Origin: Chitinophaga skermanii
GTDB taxonomy: Bacteria; Bacteroidota; Bacteroidia; Chitinophagales; Chitinophagaceae
DNA length: 64,000 bases
Reading direction: 5' to 3'
NCBI RefSeq assembly: GCF_003259335.1
Contig: NZ_QLLL01000003.1
Span: forward strand, 496,001-560,000
Both the position numbers and the translations under genes were made by a program. The notes beneath the pieces were generated by a model, which worked only from the letters and a program-made list of their open reading frames with translations, was not told the DNA's origin and did no database searches. Positions 1 through 7,869 of the stretch are shown here, one piece after another (position 1 is the stretch's first letter; each line of letters opens with the position of its first letter).

Positions 1-270
1 GCTGATGAGGCCGCTTTGGATAGTGATGGGGAACAATTGGCGAATGGCCTCGAAATGTTTATGTTCGATTTCTTGTAGTTGTTGTTTGTACGCATCATTA
101 CCTTGCCCGGCAAGTTTCCCGCAGGCAATGAGTTTATCGGTAATCCCACTCATAGCAGACACGACGATGATCATTTTCCCTTTCTTCTGGTAGGATTGTA
201 CAATTTGGCAAACTTGTTCTATGGCCTTGGCACTTCCGCATGAAGTACCTCCGAATTTTAAAACTTGCAT
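1..270 (-). CDS. thrA: Aspartokinase, N-terminal part (probably ThrA, aspartokinase/homoserine dehydrogenase), partial
   Basis: The ATG is at 268-270 on the minus strand and the frame runs off the left edge of the window. The visible 90 residues begin MQVLKFGGTSCGSAKAI, the ATP-binding KFGGTS signature of aspartate kinases, followed by the conserved VVSAMSGIT stretch. Aspartokinase phosphorylates aspartate, the first step towards lysine, threonine, methionine and isoleucine. A separate, complete monofunctional aspartokinase lies at 17777-19069. This copy is preceded by a Thr/Ile-rich leader ORF, as expected for a threonine-controlled bifunctional ThrA. The fused homoserine dehydrogenase is outside the window, so the bifunctional call is an inference; aspartokinase itself is secure. 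Confidence 0.8.
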   Translation of the reverse strand, partial: MQVLKFGGTSCGSAKAIEQVCQIVQSYQKKGKMIIVVSAMSGITDKLIACGKLAGQGNDAYKQQLQEIEHKHFEAIRQLFPITIQSGLIS

Positions 271-358
271 GAAATAAGATTTATCGATATATGTGGATAC
301 ACGGCTCTCCCTAAGCTTGGGAACCAATTTATTTTGGTCGAGTGACGATATGTGAAAT

Positions 359-466
359 TTAACCCCGGCTTGGGGTTGTAATAATCGTAGCCGTAATAAT
401 GGAGCCACTAGTGGAGATATGCAAAGTGCTGATCGCTACCTGGCGGCGGCGAGAAGAATGGTTCAT
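359..466 (-). CDS. Thr/Ile-rich leader peptide (thrL-like attenuator peptide)
   Basis: A 35-codon ORF reads ATG at 464-466 to TAA at 359-361, 88 bp upstream of the aspartokinase start and on the same strand. Its N-terminal half is basic (three Arg at 6-8). Its C-terminal half is dense in threonine and isoleucine: residues 23-31 read Ile-Ile-Thr-Ala-Thr-Ile-Ile-Thr-Thr, with more Ser/Thr/Ile at 12-22. The enterobacterial ThrL peptide has the same composition and sits in the same place relative to thrA. The stop codon lies inside a perfect hairpin (361-377). This layout is what ribosome-stalling attenuation needs. Function is inferred from composition and position; the peptide is too short for homology. 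Confidence 0.65.
   Translation of the reverse strand: MNHSSRRRQVAISTLHISTSGSIITATIITTPSRG
361..377 (-). promoter_or_regulatory. Hairpin overlapping the leader stop codon (candidate attenuator stem)
   Basis: Perfect 6-bp inverted repeat AACCCC / GGGGTT around a 5-nt loop, covering the last codons and the stop of the leader peptide. No strong U-tract follows on the minus strand, so it is more likely a pause or alternative-pairing stem than a canonical terminator. A second, weaker stem (bulged GGTTCCC / GGGAGAGCC, 303-325) lies between it and the aspartokinase start and could be its partner. Confidence 0.45.
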
Positions 467-540
467 ATGTGAATGAAGTATTTGCACTTTGTTATTATGA
501 CTTTCGTGTTACAAAGATTAGAAAGTTATTTGCAATTTCA

Positions 541-1052
541 TAGCGCTATTTTTCATTTAATAATATTTTAAGATTCCACATTTTCATTGAATAATATCTA
601 ACTAAATGACAATAGTCAATACCAATAAGGATCTATTACCCCGTAACGAGTAAATAAAATGAAATTAGTTGTCAATACAACTACCGTTATTCATTACAAT
701 TACATGACATTACACATAATTAAACTGGTACTTTTTTCATGTTTTCCTTGTGATTGTCATACGATGCCGCTTAACAAATATTTCATCGCTGCTATCATTT
801 GTATGGTAATATTTCCTATTTTAGGAGCAGCATTATTGCATTTTAATTCATGCAGTTACACCAACTACATAATACGCAACAACTCAACTATTACTTCCTA
901 ATGGCCACTTTAGCCATGGATTCCGCTATTATATAATGCAAATACCGGTTAATGCCTTAAACTGGTATACCCTTTTTCCTGTTTATTATTTACTGACGAA
1001 TTAATTGGTCGTTTGCCGCGAGGCAAAGATTGTTCATTCAATTATACCCATT
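541..1052. other. Divergent intergenic region between thrA leader and hmgA
   Basis: About 510 bp with no convincing gene. A 243-bp open frame at 659-901 encodes a Cys/Ile-rich sequence with no family resemblance and is probably noise. Two small inverted repeats lie close to hmgA: TACCGGTT / AACTGGTA (943-967, 8 bp with one G-T wobble) and TTTGCC / GGCAAA (1012-1027, 4-nt loop). The second sits 25 bp before the hmgA start and could be a 5' UTR stem or an operator for the tyrosine catabolic genes. Nothing else was recognised. Confidence 0.4.
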
Positions 1053-2210
1053 ATGCCACATTACCACAAAATGGGAGTGATTCCGCATAAGCGCCATACG
1101 CAGTTTCGTAAGGCCGATGGCGGTTTATACTCCGAGCAACTATTTTCCACGGAAGGTTTCTCTTCTCACTATTCGCTATTGTACCATTGTCATCCACCAA
1201 CCGAAATCGTAAAAGTGGATACACCATACAGCGTGGCGCCGAATGTGGCGGAAGAGAAAATGTTATCGCACCGTAGTTTCCAAGGTTTTAACGTGAAACC
1301 GAAAGCAGATTACTTGGAAAGTCGTGTGCCGGTGCTTGTGAATAGCGATGTACATGTAGTATTAGCTGCCCCACAACAAAGCATGAAAGACTATTTCTAC
1401 AAGAATGCGGATGCCGATGAAATGATTTTCGTGCACGAGGGTACCGGCGTTTTGCATACACAATACGGCGAATTGGCGTTTGGTTATGGCGATTACTTAG
1501 TAGTGCCAAGGGGTACTATCTATCAAATCTCTTTCAACACCGAAAACAACCGCTTATTTATTGTTGAATCGTTTAGCCCATTACGTTTTCCAAAGAGATA
1601 TTTAAGTCATTACGGGCAATTATTAGAACATGCCCCGTTCTGCGAACGCGATATTCGTCAGCCTCAAAACCTTCAAACCATCGATGAAAAGGGTGATTTC
1701 CTTATTAAGATCAAGAAGAAAGGAAACATGTATCCTATTCATTACGGTCATCATCCATTCGATGTAGTAGGGTGGGACGGTTGCGAATACCCGCATGCTT
1801 TCTCTATCCACGATTTCGAGCCTATTACAGGGCGCGTTCACCAACCGCCACCGGTGCACCAAACATTCGAAGGCAACAACTTCGTGGTATGCTCGTTTGT
1901 GCCGAGAATGTACGACTACCATCCACAAGCCATTCCTGCACCGTATAACCACAGTAATATTGATAGCGACGAGCTATTGTATTATGTAGATGGTGATTTT
2001 ATGAGTAGGAAACATGTAACCAGGGGAATGATTACCCTTCACCCGGGCGGTATTCCACATGGGCCGCATCCAGGCGCTGTAGAGAAGAGCATTGGAGCGA
2101 AAGAAACAAAAGAATTAGCCGTGATGGTAGATACCTTCCATCCACTTCAAATAACAAAAGAAGCCCTCGAAATCGAGGATACAAATTACACGATGAGTTG
2201 GGCCGAATAG
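1053..2210 (+). CDS. hmgA: Homogentisate 1,2-dioxygenase
   Basis: The 385-residue protein opens the aromatic ring of homogentisate to maleylacetoacetate in tyrosine and phenylalanine breakdown, using Fe(II). The ATG at 1053 is chosen over an upstream TTG at 1005 because the family begins with the conserved MPHYHK then IPHKRHTQFRK. Candidate iron ligands are visible in the C-terminal cupin: His300 and Glu307 in the HSNIDSDE stretch and His336 in the PHGPHP stretch. It is the first gene of a same-strand run with an aldo/keto reductase (52-bp gap) and hppD, which makes its substrate. The next pathway enzymes, maleylacetoacetate isomerase and fumarylacetoacetase, are not in the window. Confidence 0.93.
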   Translation: MPHYHKMGVIPHKRHTQFRKADGGLYSEQLFSTEGFSSHYSLLYHCHPPTEIVKVDTPYSVAPNVAEEKMLSHRSFQGFNVKPKADYLESRVPVLVNSDVHVVLAAPQQSMKDYFYKNADADEMIFVHEGTGVLHTQYGELAFGYGDYLVVPRGTIYQISFNTENNRLFIVESFSPLRFPKRYLSHYGQLLEHAPFCERDIRQPQNLQTIDEKGDFLIKIKKKGNMYPIHYGHHPFDVVGWDGCEYPHAFSIHDFEPITGRVHQPPPVHQTFEGNNFVVCSFVPRMYDYHPQAIPAPYNHSNIDSDELLYYVDGDFMSRKHVTRGMITLHPGGIPHGPHPGAVEKSIGAKETKELAVMVDTFHPLQITKEALEIEDTNYTMSWAE

Positions 2211-2261
2211 CCGTTTGCCAATTATAGATTTCACGTACGTTATTATTAAAACTTTACGCAA

Positions 2262-3257
2262 ATGGAATACAGGAACTTAGGAACAAGCGATGTAAAAGTA
2301 TCGGCCATCACCTTTGGTGCATGGGCTATTGGCGGATGGATGTGGGGTGGCGCAGAACACAATGATGCCATTGCAGCCATACATGCGTCGTTAGCAGAAG
2401 GCGTTACATCGATCGATACAGCGCCTATTTATGGGCAAGGACATAGTGAATCTATTGTTGGCGAAGCCATACAGAGCGTTTCGCGTGATAAAGTACAGAT
2501 ACTCACAAAATTCGGCATGACTTGGGAAGGTACGAAAGGTCAATTCGCCTTTGATTCGCAAGACAACCATGGTAAGGACATCAAAATTTACAAGTACGCC
2601 GGTAAAGAAAGCATCATCGCGGAATGTGAAAATTCGCTGAAACGCTTACGAACCGACTACATCGACCTTTACCAAATCCACTGGCCGGATAATACCACAC
2701 CCATCGAGGAAACATTTGAGGCGGTGTTGCGCTTAAAGGAGCAAGGTAAAATCCGTGAGGCAGGCGTGTGTAATTACAACGTAGCAGACATGAAAAAGGC
2801 GAACGACGTTATGAATATCGTGAGTAACCAAGTGCCCTTTAGCATGGTGGAGCGCGGTATTGATACCGAAGTAAAACCATTCTGTATCGAAAACAGGAAA
2901 AGCATATTAGCGTACAGCCCGCTGCAACGGGGTGTGTTAACAGGTAAAATAAAACCTACGCATCAATTCGCAGCAGGCGATCACCGTCCTACTACGAAAT
3001 ACTACAAGCCGGAAAACATCGAGCGTATCAATGCATTCTTAGCAGAGATAAAGCCGATGGCGGAAAGCAAAAACGCCACCTTAGCACAATTAGTATTGCG
3101 TTGGACGATAGATCACCCGGGCATAACCGTGGCATTAGCAGGAGCACGCAACGCAGATCAAGCAATACAAAACGCAAGAGCAGCGCAATTAACATTAGCA
3201 CCCGGTGAGATTGATTATATCAATAAGAAGCTCGGCGCGTTGCAAATTGTATCATAA
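2262..3257 (+). CDS. Aldo/keto reductase
   Basis: A 331-residue NAD(P)H-dependent oxidoreductase of the aldo/keto reductase superfamily. The catalytic tetrad is complete: Asp52, Tyr57 (DTAPIYG), Lys83 (LTKFG) and His140 (YQIHW). The C-terminal cofactor region (ALAGARNADQ) is also present. It is cytosolic, with no signal peptide. It lies between hmgA and hppD, 38 bp before the latter and without an intervening terminator, so it is probably co-transcribed with tyrosine catabolism. No step in the standard homogentisate route needs such an enzyme; it could act on a pathway aldehyde or keto acid, or be a passenger. The substrate cannot be read from sequence. Confidence 0.88.
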   Translation: MEYRNLGTSDVKVSAITFGAWAIGGWMWGGAEHNDAIAAIHASLAEGVTSIDTAPIYGQGHSESIVGEAIQSVSRDKVQILTKFGMTWEGTKGQFAFDSQDNHGKDIKIYKYAGKESIIAECENSLKRLRTDYIDLYQIHWPDNTTPIEETFEAVLRLKEQGKIREAGVCNYNVADMKKANDVMNIVSNQVPFSMVERGIDTEVKPFCIENRKSILAYSPLQRGVLTGKIKPTHQFAAGDHRPTTKYYKPENIERINAFLAEIKPMAESKNATLAQLVLRWTIDHPGITVALAGARNADQAIQNARAAQLTLAPGEIDYINKKLGALQIVS

Positions 3258-3295
3258 AATCAACAACAACCTATTACAACAAAATTTAAACAACC

Positions 3296-4426
3296 ATGAT
3301 GAATTCAGCAGTAGCAAACCCGGCCGCAGCAGTAGGTGAAGACTTTTTACCACTGAACGGAACAGATTATGTAGAGTTTTACGTTGGCAATGCAAAACAA
3401 GCCGCGCACTATTATAAAACAGCCTTTGGTTTCCAATCCATCGCTTATGCGGGTCCAGAAACGGGCATGCGTGATAGAGCGTCGTATGTGTTGGTACAAG
3501 GTAAAATTCGTTTCGTATTAACAACACCTCTACAACCGAACAACGAAATCGCTGAGCATATTGCGAAGCATGGCGATGGTGTAAAGGTATTGGCATTGTG
3601 GGTAGATGATGCACGCAAAGCATTTGAAGAAACGACGAAACGTGGTGCAAAACCTTATTTAGCACCCACTGTAGAGAAAGACGAGTTTGGTGAAGTAGTG
3701 AAAAGTGGTATCCATACATATGGCGATACGGTGCACATCTTCATCGAGCGTACAAACTACACAGGAGCTTTCTTACCAGGCTATAAACCATGGAACCCCG
3801 AATATCAACCGGCCGACACAGGTTTGTTGTATGTTGACCATTGCGTAGGTAACGTAGGTTGGAACGAAATGAATACTTGGGTTGACTTCTACGAACAAAC
3901 CATGGGCTTCCGTAACCTTATCAGCTTCGATGATAGCGATATTTCTACCGAGTATTCGGCATTAATGAGCAAGGTAATGAGTAACGGTAATGGTCGTGTT
4001 AAATTCCCGATTAACGAGCCGGCAGAAGGTAAAAAGAAATCACAAATTGAAGAATACTTAGAATTCTACGGTGGCCCGGGTGTACAGCACGTGGCAATCG
4101 CAACGAACGATATTATCCATACCGTATCTACCTTGCAAGCACGCGGTGTTGAATTCTTGAAAGTGCCATCATCTTACTACGAAACATTATTGGAAAGAGT
4201 AGGTACGATTGATGAAGAAATTAAGCCTTTACAAGAATTGGGCATTTTAGTAGACCGTGATGATGAAGGGTATTTATTACAAATTTTCACGAAACCTATC
4301 CAAGATCGCCCGACCGTGTTCTTTGAAATTATCCAAAGAAAAGGTGCGAAATCTTTTGGTAAAGGTAACTTCAAAGCCTTGTTCGAGTCGATCGAGCGCG
4401 AGCAAGAATTGAGAGGCAACTTGTAG
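3296..4426 (+). CDS. hppD: 4-hydroxyphenylpyruvate dioxygenase
   Basis: A 376-residue Fe(II) enzyme converting 4-hydroxyphenylpyruvate to homogentisate, the substrate of HmgA upstream. Two tandem vicinal-oxygen-chelate domains are visible, about residues 20-155 and 175-345. The three iron ligands of the C-terminal domain are in place: His182 (VDHCVGN), His265 (VQHVAIAT) and Glu344 (FFEIIQRKG). The C-terminal helix after the Glu (KSFGKGNFKALFE) that gates the active site is conserved. Length is usual for the family. A terminator follows 43 bp after the stop, closing the hmgA-AKR-hppD transcription unit. The start has two adjacent ATG codons; either would serve. Confidence 0.95.
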   Translation: MMNSAVANPAAAVGEDFLPLNGTDYVEFYVGNAKQAAHYYKTAFGFQSIAYAGPETGMRDRASYVLVQGKIRFVLTTPLQPNNEIAEHIAKHGDGVKVLALWVDDARKAFEETTKRGAKPYLAPTVEKDEFGEVVKSGIHTYGDTVHIFIERTNYTGAFLPGYKPWNPEYQPADTGLLYVDHCVGNVGWNEMNTWVDFYEQTMGFRNLISFDDSDISTEYSALMSKVMSNGNGRVKFPINEPAEGKKKSQIEEYLEFYGGPGVQHVAIATNDIIHTVSTLQARGVEFLKVPSSYYETLLERVGTIDEEIKPLQELGILVDRDDEGYLLQIFTKPIQDRPTVFFEIIQRKGAKSFGKGNFKALFESIEREQELRGNL

Positions 4427-4468
4427 TTTTTTTCTCTTGATACCATACAACAACAATCAAAACTTGGC

Positions 4469-4501
4469 ATCCCGTTTCTATTCATAGGGACGGGATTTTT
4501 C
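4469..4501 (+). terminator. Rho-independent terminator after hppD
   Basis: Perfect stem ATCCCGT / ACGGGAT with a 14-nt loop followed by five T. It ends the tyrosine catabolic unit. Confidence 0.85.
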
Positions 4502-4561
4502 ATTCTGCTGAAGAAAGCTTATATTCAATTATAGCATTGTTCACCTAGAAAAACCCTTGGT

Positions 4562-5035
4562 ATGCAGAATGTGTATAAAAGAATAGGCATTATTCTCGTG
4601 TATGCCGTGTTGCTCTTCTTTGCATTGGCGTATTTCAGCTACGACATTATTAACTTTTGTTTGCGTAACCTTACCTCGCATGCGTATAGTATCCGCGAGA
4701 ATATCGACGTGCATATGCGTCATATGAAATACGTGTATTTGGGCTTTACGTTGGTATCGGCATACATGGCATTTAGGGTATTCCAGCCGGTGCCGAAAGT
4801 ATCGTTTAAGGTATATGCCTTTTCATGGGTGGTAGACGTGGTGATCTTCTTTTTAGGGATTATATCGAGCTTTGTTATAGATAATATCCGGTATGCTTCG
4901 GCAGACCCGCGGGTGGTGATATTGGTACATGAGATTACGCCGTATAATAATGCGTATGTGCTGATAGTGTTATTGGCATTGAAAATATTCTTGTTTAGGA
5001 TGGTGTATGTGCAGCGTGTGCATCCTCATTATTAG
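4562..5035 (+). CDS. Hypothetical four-helix membrane protein
   Basis: 157 residues, not recognised as a named family. It has about four hydrophobic segments: residues 8-30, 58-73, 83-105 and 130-146. A short basic C-terminal tail (VQRVHPHY) follows the last one. It lies alone between the hppD terminator and the DUF2147 gene on the same strand, with an 87-bp gap to the latter's ATG. The frame is intact and its codon use matches the neighbours, so it is probably real. No catalytic motif or partner suggests a function. Confidence 0.6.
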   Translation: MQNVYKRIGIILVYAVLLFFALAYFSYDIINFCLRNLTSHAYSIRENIDVHMRHMKYVYLGFTLVSAYMAFRVFQPVPKVSFKVYAFSWVVDVVIFFLGIISSFVIDNIRYASADPRVVILVHEITPYNNAYVLIVLLALKIFLFRMVYVQRVHPHY

Positions 5036-5122
5036 CCTGTTATAGCTTTCTTAAAATCCAGGGAAAGCCGTTTTACGTTGTAATTTTCCCGATATTTGGA
5101 TAGTACACCAAACCCATTTCGC

Positions 5123-5557
5123 ATGAAAAACATATTAATGGCACTTAGCCTATTTCTTTTCATCCCTGTAAAGATGTTTGCGCAACAACCAGATGCTATT
5201 TTGGGACATTGGTTGAATGAAGAGAAAGACGCGAAAATTGAGATATACAAGCAAAACAACCAGTATTTCGGCAAATTGGTATGGATTAAGCACCAGTTTG
5301 AGGATGATGGTAAAACCCCGCGGAAAGACAAGAAGAATAATGACGCTTCATTGCGTAACCGGGATATACTAGGCTTAGTGATCTTAACGAACTTTGTATA
5401 TGACGACGGGGTATGGGAAGATGGTAAGATATATGATCCCAAGAGTGGTAAAACGTACAGTAGTAAGATCAAGTATAAAGGCAATACCTTGGAAATACGG
5501 GGGTTTGTAGGCGTATCGATGTTTGGTAGAACAACGGTATGGACGAAATCGAACTAG
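5123..5557 (+). CDS. DUF2147-type secreted protein
   Basis: 144 residues. The ATG at 5123 gives a clean signal peptide (MKNILMALSLFLFIPVKMFAQ, cleavage after MFAQ); an upstream in-frame TTG at 5096 would place charged residues before it. The mature part begins with GHWLNEEKDAKIEIYK and continues with YFGKLVWI, DIFL-like GLVILTNF and YDPKSGKTYSSKIK, the pattern of the DUF2147 beta-barrel family common in Bacteroidota. These are envelope or periplasmic proteins of unknown function, related in fold to lipocalin-like barrels. A strong terminator follows. Confidence 0.75.
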   Translation: MKNILMALSLFLFIPVKMFAQQPDAILGHWLNEEKDAKIEIYKQNNQYFGKLVWIKHQFEDDGKTPRKDKKNNDASLRNRDILGLVILTNFVYDDGVWEDGKIYDPKSGKTYSSKIKYKGNTLEIRGFVGVSMFGRTTVWTKSN

Positions 5558-5581
5558 GTAGATATTAGTTTACAGATAAAT

Positions 5582-5618
5582 AACCGCGATGTGGGATACC
5601 TGCATCGCGGTTTTTTTT
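5582..5618 (+). terminator. Rho-independent terminator after the DUF2147 gene
   Basis: Perfect 10-bp stem AACCGCGATG / CATCGCGGTT with an 11-nt loop and a run of eight T. Confidence 0.9.
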
Positions 5619-5826
5619 ATGGGTGTTCGCTTAATATAAAAAATTATACCCTACCTCATAATTTTCATAAATCTCTCTACCATACTGTATTTCAAAAGAA
5701 ATTAATGCGAATAAAAATATCAATATGCTTACTTAAGAATTGATTTGATTGTATCGTAATCAATTTACTATTTCAATAAATATTTGCGGTTATTTTACTT
5801 GTTTTTAAGGCGCAAATGTGGATACA

Positions 5827-5994
5827 ATGATTAGTAAAAATGGCATACCAAAAACTAGGCATATAAGTAAGAGTGGAGATAGCATTCTTAATGCGGAAAA
5901 AATGGCTGTATTAAGCGTAAAAGCTAAGCTACAGCCATATTCTGTATATTATTCCTTCTTGTCGATAATTGATTTTGATGACAAAATCTTATAG
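5827..5994 (+). CDS. Small 55-residue ORF coupled to the ATPase gene
   Basis: ATG at 5827, TAG at 5992-5994, and the next gene's ATG at 5997, leaving a 2-bp gap. The protein is basic at its N-terminus (Lys/Arg/His at 4, 9, 11, 12, 15) and hydrophobic towards its C-terminus (residues 38-48 rich in Tyr, Phe, Leu and Ile), ending in the acidic DFDDKIL. No family is recognised. The tight spacing to the downstream ATPase supports a real, translationally coupled gene. However, a 55-codon frame in AT-rich DNA can arise by chance, and a 9-bp inverted repeat (5902-5938) lies inside it. Regarded as possible. Confidence 0.4.
   Translation: MISKNGIPKTRHISKSGDSILNAEKMAVLSVKAKLQPYSVYYSFLSIIDFDDKIL
5902..5938. 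repeat. Inverted repeat upstream of the ATPase cassette
   Basis: Perfect 9-bp arms ATGGCTGTA / TACAGCCAT separated by 19 nt that themselves contain AGC / GCT. It lies about 60 bp before the ATPase ATG and inside the small 55-codon ORF. It may be an RNA stem or a protein-binding site; there is no T-run for a terminator. Confidence 0.5.
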
Positions 5995-5996
5995 GC

Positions 5997-7316
5997 ATGG
6001 AAGCAAAATTAGTTATAAAAAATTTTGGATCCATTCATTCAGTTGACTTGCATTTAGGAAATGTGAATGTATTGATTGGGGATAAAGAGGATGATAACAG
6101 TACAATTGCCAAAATATTGGCGATAGTTAAAATGACGAAAAATGTATTTGAGCAAGAACATGAATTAGAAATTATACAGACAAATGATCAAAAATTCATA
6201 CAAGCACTTGAAGACTATAATATTAAAACGGGTTTAAGAAAAGATACCATCATCATATTTGAATCAAGTATCTATTATATAAGATTTAAACCAGGACAGG
6301 TTGAATATAGGCGTAAGCTTTTAGAAGTTATTCATCAATTGGAAAGGTTGAATGCTAATAAAAGTGAGCATCTTACTGAGCTAAATGCGACATTAAAATC
6401 TATTTTCAAGACACATCGTAATGCTTATCGACGAATACAGGAAATTATTCTACCTAGTATAAGTATGTCGGCTGAGTTGATGGAAACTGTTTATACCTAT
6501 AGTGACCACTTAGATACTATTATTCCTTTCTTAAAAACATTTGAACAAGAGACGTTAACACAAACGCCCGTTTATATTCCAGCAGAGCGCGCAACACTTA
6601 TGATGCTGAATCCAGCTACGATTAAGCCAGAGATTCCACCATACTTGAATGCTTACTTGGAAACATTTCATAACTCGCCTGTGCAGGAATATGATTTAAG
6701 TTTTCTGCAAAAGAAATTGAAGTACGTCCATAATAAAACTGCTAAGCAAGTTTTATACTCTAATAATAAGGCTGTACATCTTTCTTCGGCGAGTACACAT
6801 ATTCGTAATACGTTGGCAATATTACTTCCCGCCATACCTCATAAGCATCGTTCAATTATAGTTGAGCAACCTGAACTACATTATTTTCCTGTAACGCAGT
6901 ATGCATTGCTAAAAGAGTTATTTGCGGCATTAGGATACGACAGTATTATGGCCGATGATTGTATACATGTTTATACTACTAATAACCCACTTATTCTTTC
7001 TGCTATTACTAATATACTGTTAGCATCAAAGGAACTAGATACTAGGCAAGTAGAAAACAGTACGTTGAAAGCTGGTAAATCAATCAGGGATGTTTACAAT
7101 ATCCTCGATGCTGTAAAGGCTATTGTACCCATGTTTTCACCAACGGTGAAACTGAAAGCTTTTGAAGTAAAGGAAGGGAAATCATATTCAATTATCGATC
7201 CAGCAACCCATTTAATCGCTGAAAATATAATTGACGAAGCGTCGGTAAAACTTGATACTGAATTCGATAAAATCATAAATCTAATACGACAATGGTGGAG
7301 AATATTCGAACGATAG
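5997..7316 (+). CDS. AAA/ABC-type ATPase-like protein with degenerate motifs (candidate defence component)
   Basis: 439 residues resembling the AAA_15/AAA_21 group of SMC- and OLD-like ATPases: an N-terminal strand-rich head (LVIKNFGSIHSVDL), a mainly helical middle (about 85-185), the family's VYIPAER motif near 196, then a C-terminal head. The catalytic motifs are altered. The Walker A position reads G28-DKED-D33-N34-S-T where GxxxxGK(S/T) is expected. The signature region, residues 262-270, reads LSSASTHIR instead of an S-S-G-Q-Q type motif. Walker B is VEQPELHYFP with Gln291 in place of the catalytic Glu. It overlaps the next gene by 25 bp. Codons are markedly AT-rich (many ATA, AAT, TTA). 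It may bind but not hydrolyse nucleotide; a defence role is inferred from context. Confidence 0.7.
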   Translation: MEAKLVIKNFGSIHSVDLHLGNVNVLIGDKEDDNSTIAKILAIVKMTKNVFEQEHELEIIQTNDQKFIQALEDYNIKTGLRKDTIIIFESSIYYIRFKPGQVEYRRKLLEVIHQLERLNANKSEHLTELNATLKSIFKTHRNAYRRIQEIILPSISMSAELMETVYTYSDHLDTIIPFLKTFEQETLTQTPVYIPAERATLMMLNPATIKPEIPPYLNAYLETFHNSPVQEYDLSFLQKKLKYVHNKTAKQVLYSNNKAVHLSSASTHIRNTLAILLPAIPHKHRSIIVEQPELHYFPVTQYALLKELFAALGYDSIMADDCIHVYTTNNPLILSAITNILLASKELDTRQVENSTLKAGKSIRDVYNILDAVKAIVPMFSPTVKLKAFEVKEGKSYSIIDPATHLIAENIIDEASVKLDTEFDKIINLIRQWWRIFER

Positions 7317-7834
7317 CACGAAAGATTTGCTTACACCTCGATCCAGTAATTGGGAGAAGGAAACACGCTTATAGAAATTACACGGCAACAGAGTTGTATG
7401 TGTATGACCAGGGCGGCAATAAAGGAGTAAGAGTAACCCATGAAAAAAGAATGGGCAGTTTTGCTATTAAGAATCCCGTAGGGAAAGTTTTTGCCATCAT
7501 CAAAGTCGATCATTACTTCATCAACAATAAACATAAGAAGTGTGATTTTATCCTTGTAACAAACAACCTAGTATATTTTATTGAGTTGAAAAATGGCGCA
7601 ACAGGGAATAGGGGTAAACTTAGAAAAAAGGCCATTATCCAAATTGTAGCTACTGTTGAACAACTTAAAAATACTGGTCTTGATATTTTTGATCTCGTTG
7701 AGGAGGTGAATGGGGTAATTAGTAAGAATGCAAGAGAAAGTAAAACATCGCTTTCATCAAAAAAGAACAAAATTTTCGCAACCATTAAACAAAACGAAAT
7801 AGGCATAATAGAATGTAATGAAATAATAATCTAG
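7292..7834 (+). CDS. PD-(D/E)XK-like nuclease-fold protein (candidate effector of the ATPase cassette)
   Basis: 180 residues, overlapping the ATPase gene by 25 bp so the two are almost certainly co-translated. The middle has the spacing of a PD-(D/E)XK core: Asp85 in KCDFILV, then a hairpin turn and Glu98-x-Lys100 in YFIELKNG, followed by a helix with Gln117 and Gln124. An upstream Asp73 (KVDHYF) may also be part of the site. The N-terminus is basic and the C-terminus Lys-rich. This fold cuts DNA or RNA in many restriction and abortive-infection systems. I could not name a family; the nuclease call rests on motif spacing. It is AT-rich like its partner. Confidence 0.6.
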   Translation: MVENIRTIARKICLHLDPVIGRRKHAYRNYTATELYVYDQGGNKGVRVTHEKRMGSFAIKNPVGKVFAIIKVDHYFINNKHKKCDFILVTNNLVYFIELKNGATGNRGKLRKKAIIQIVATVEQLKNTGLDIFDLVEEVNGVISKNARESKTSLSSKKNKIFATIKQNEIGIIECNEIII

Positions 7835-7869
7835 TCCAAACTCCCCCCAATTCCCCCAATCACTCCTGC

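Noticed and set aside
659..901. 80-codon open frame between thrA and hmgA
   Set aside because: No family features, Cys/His/Ile-rich chance-like composition and no clear ribosome-binding or promoter context; probably not a gene.
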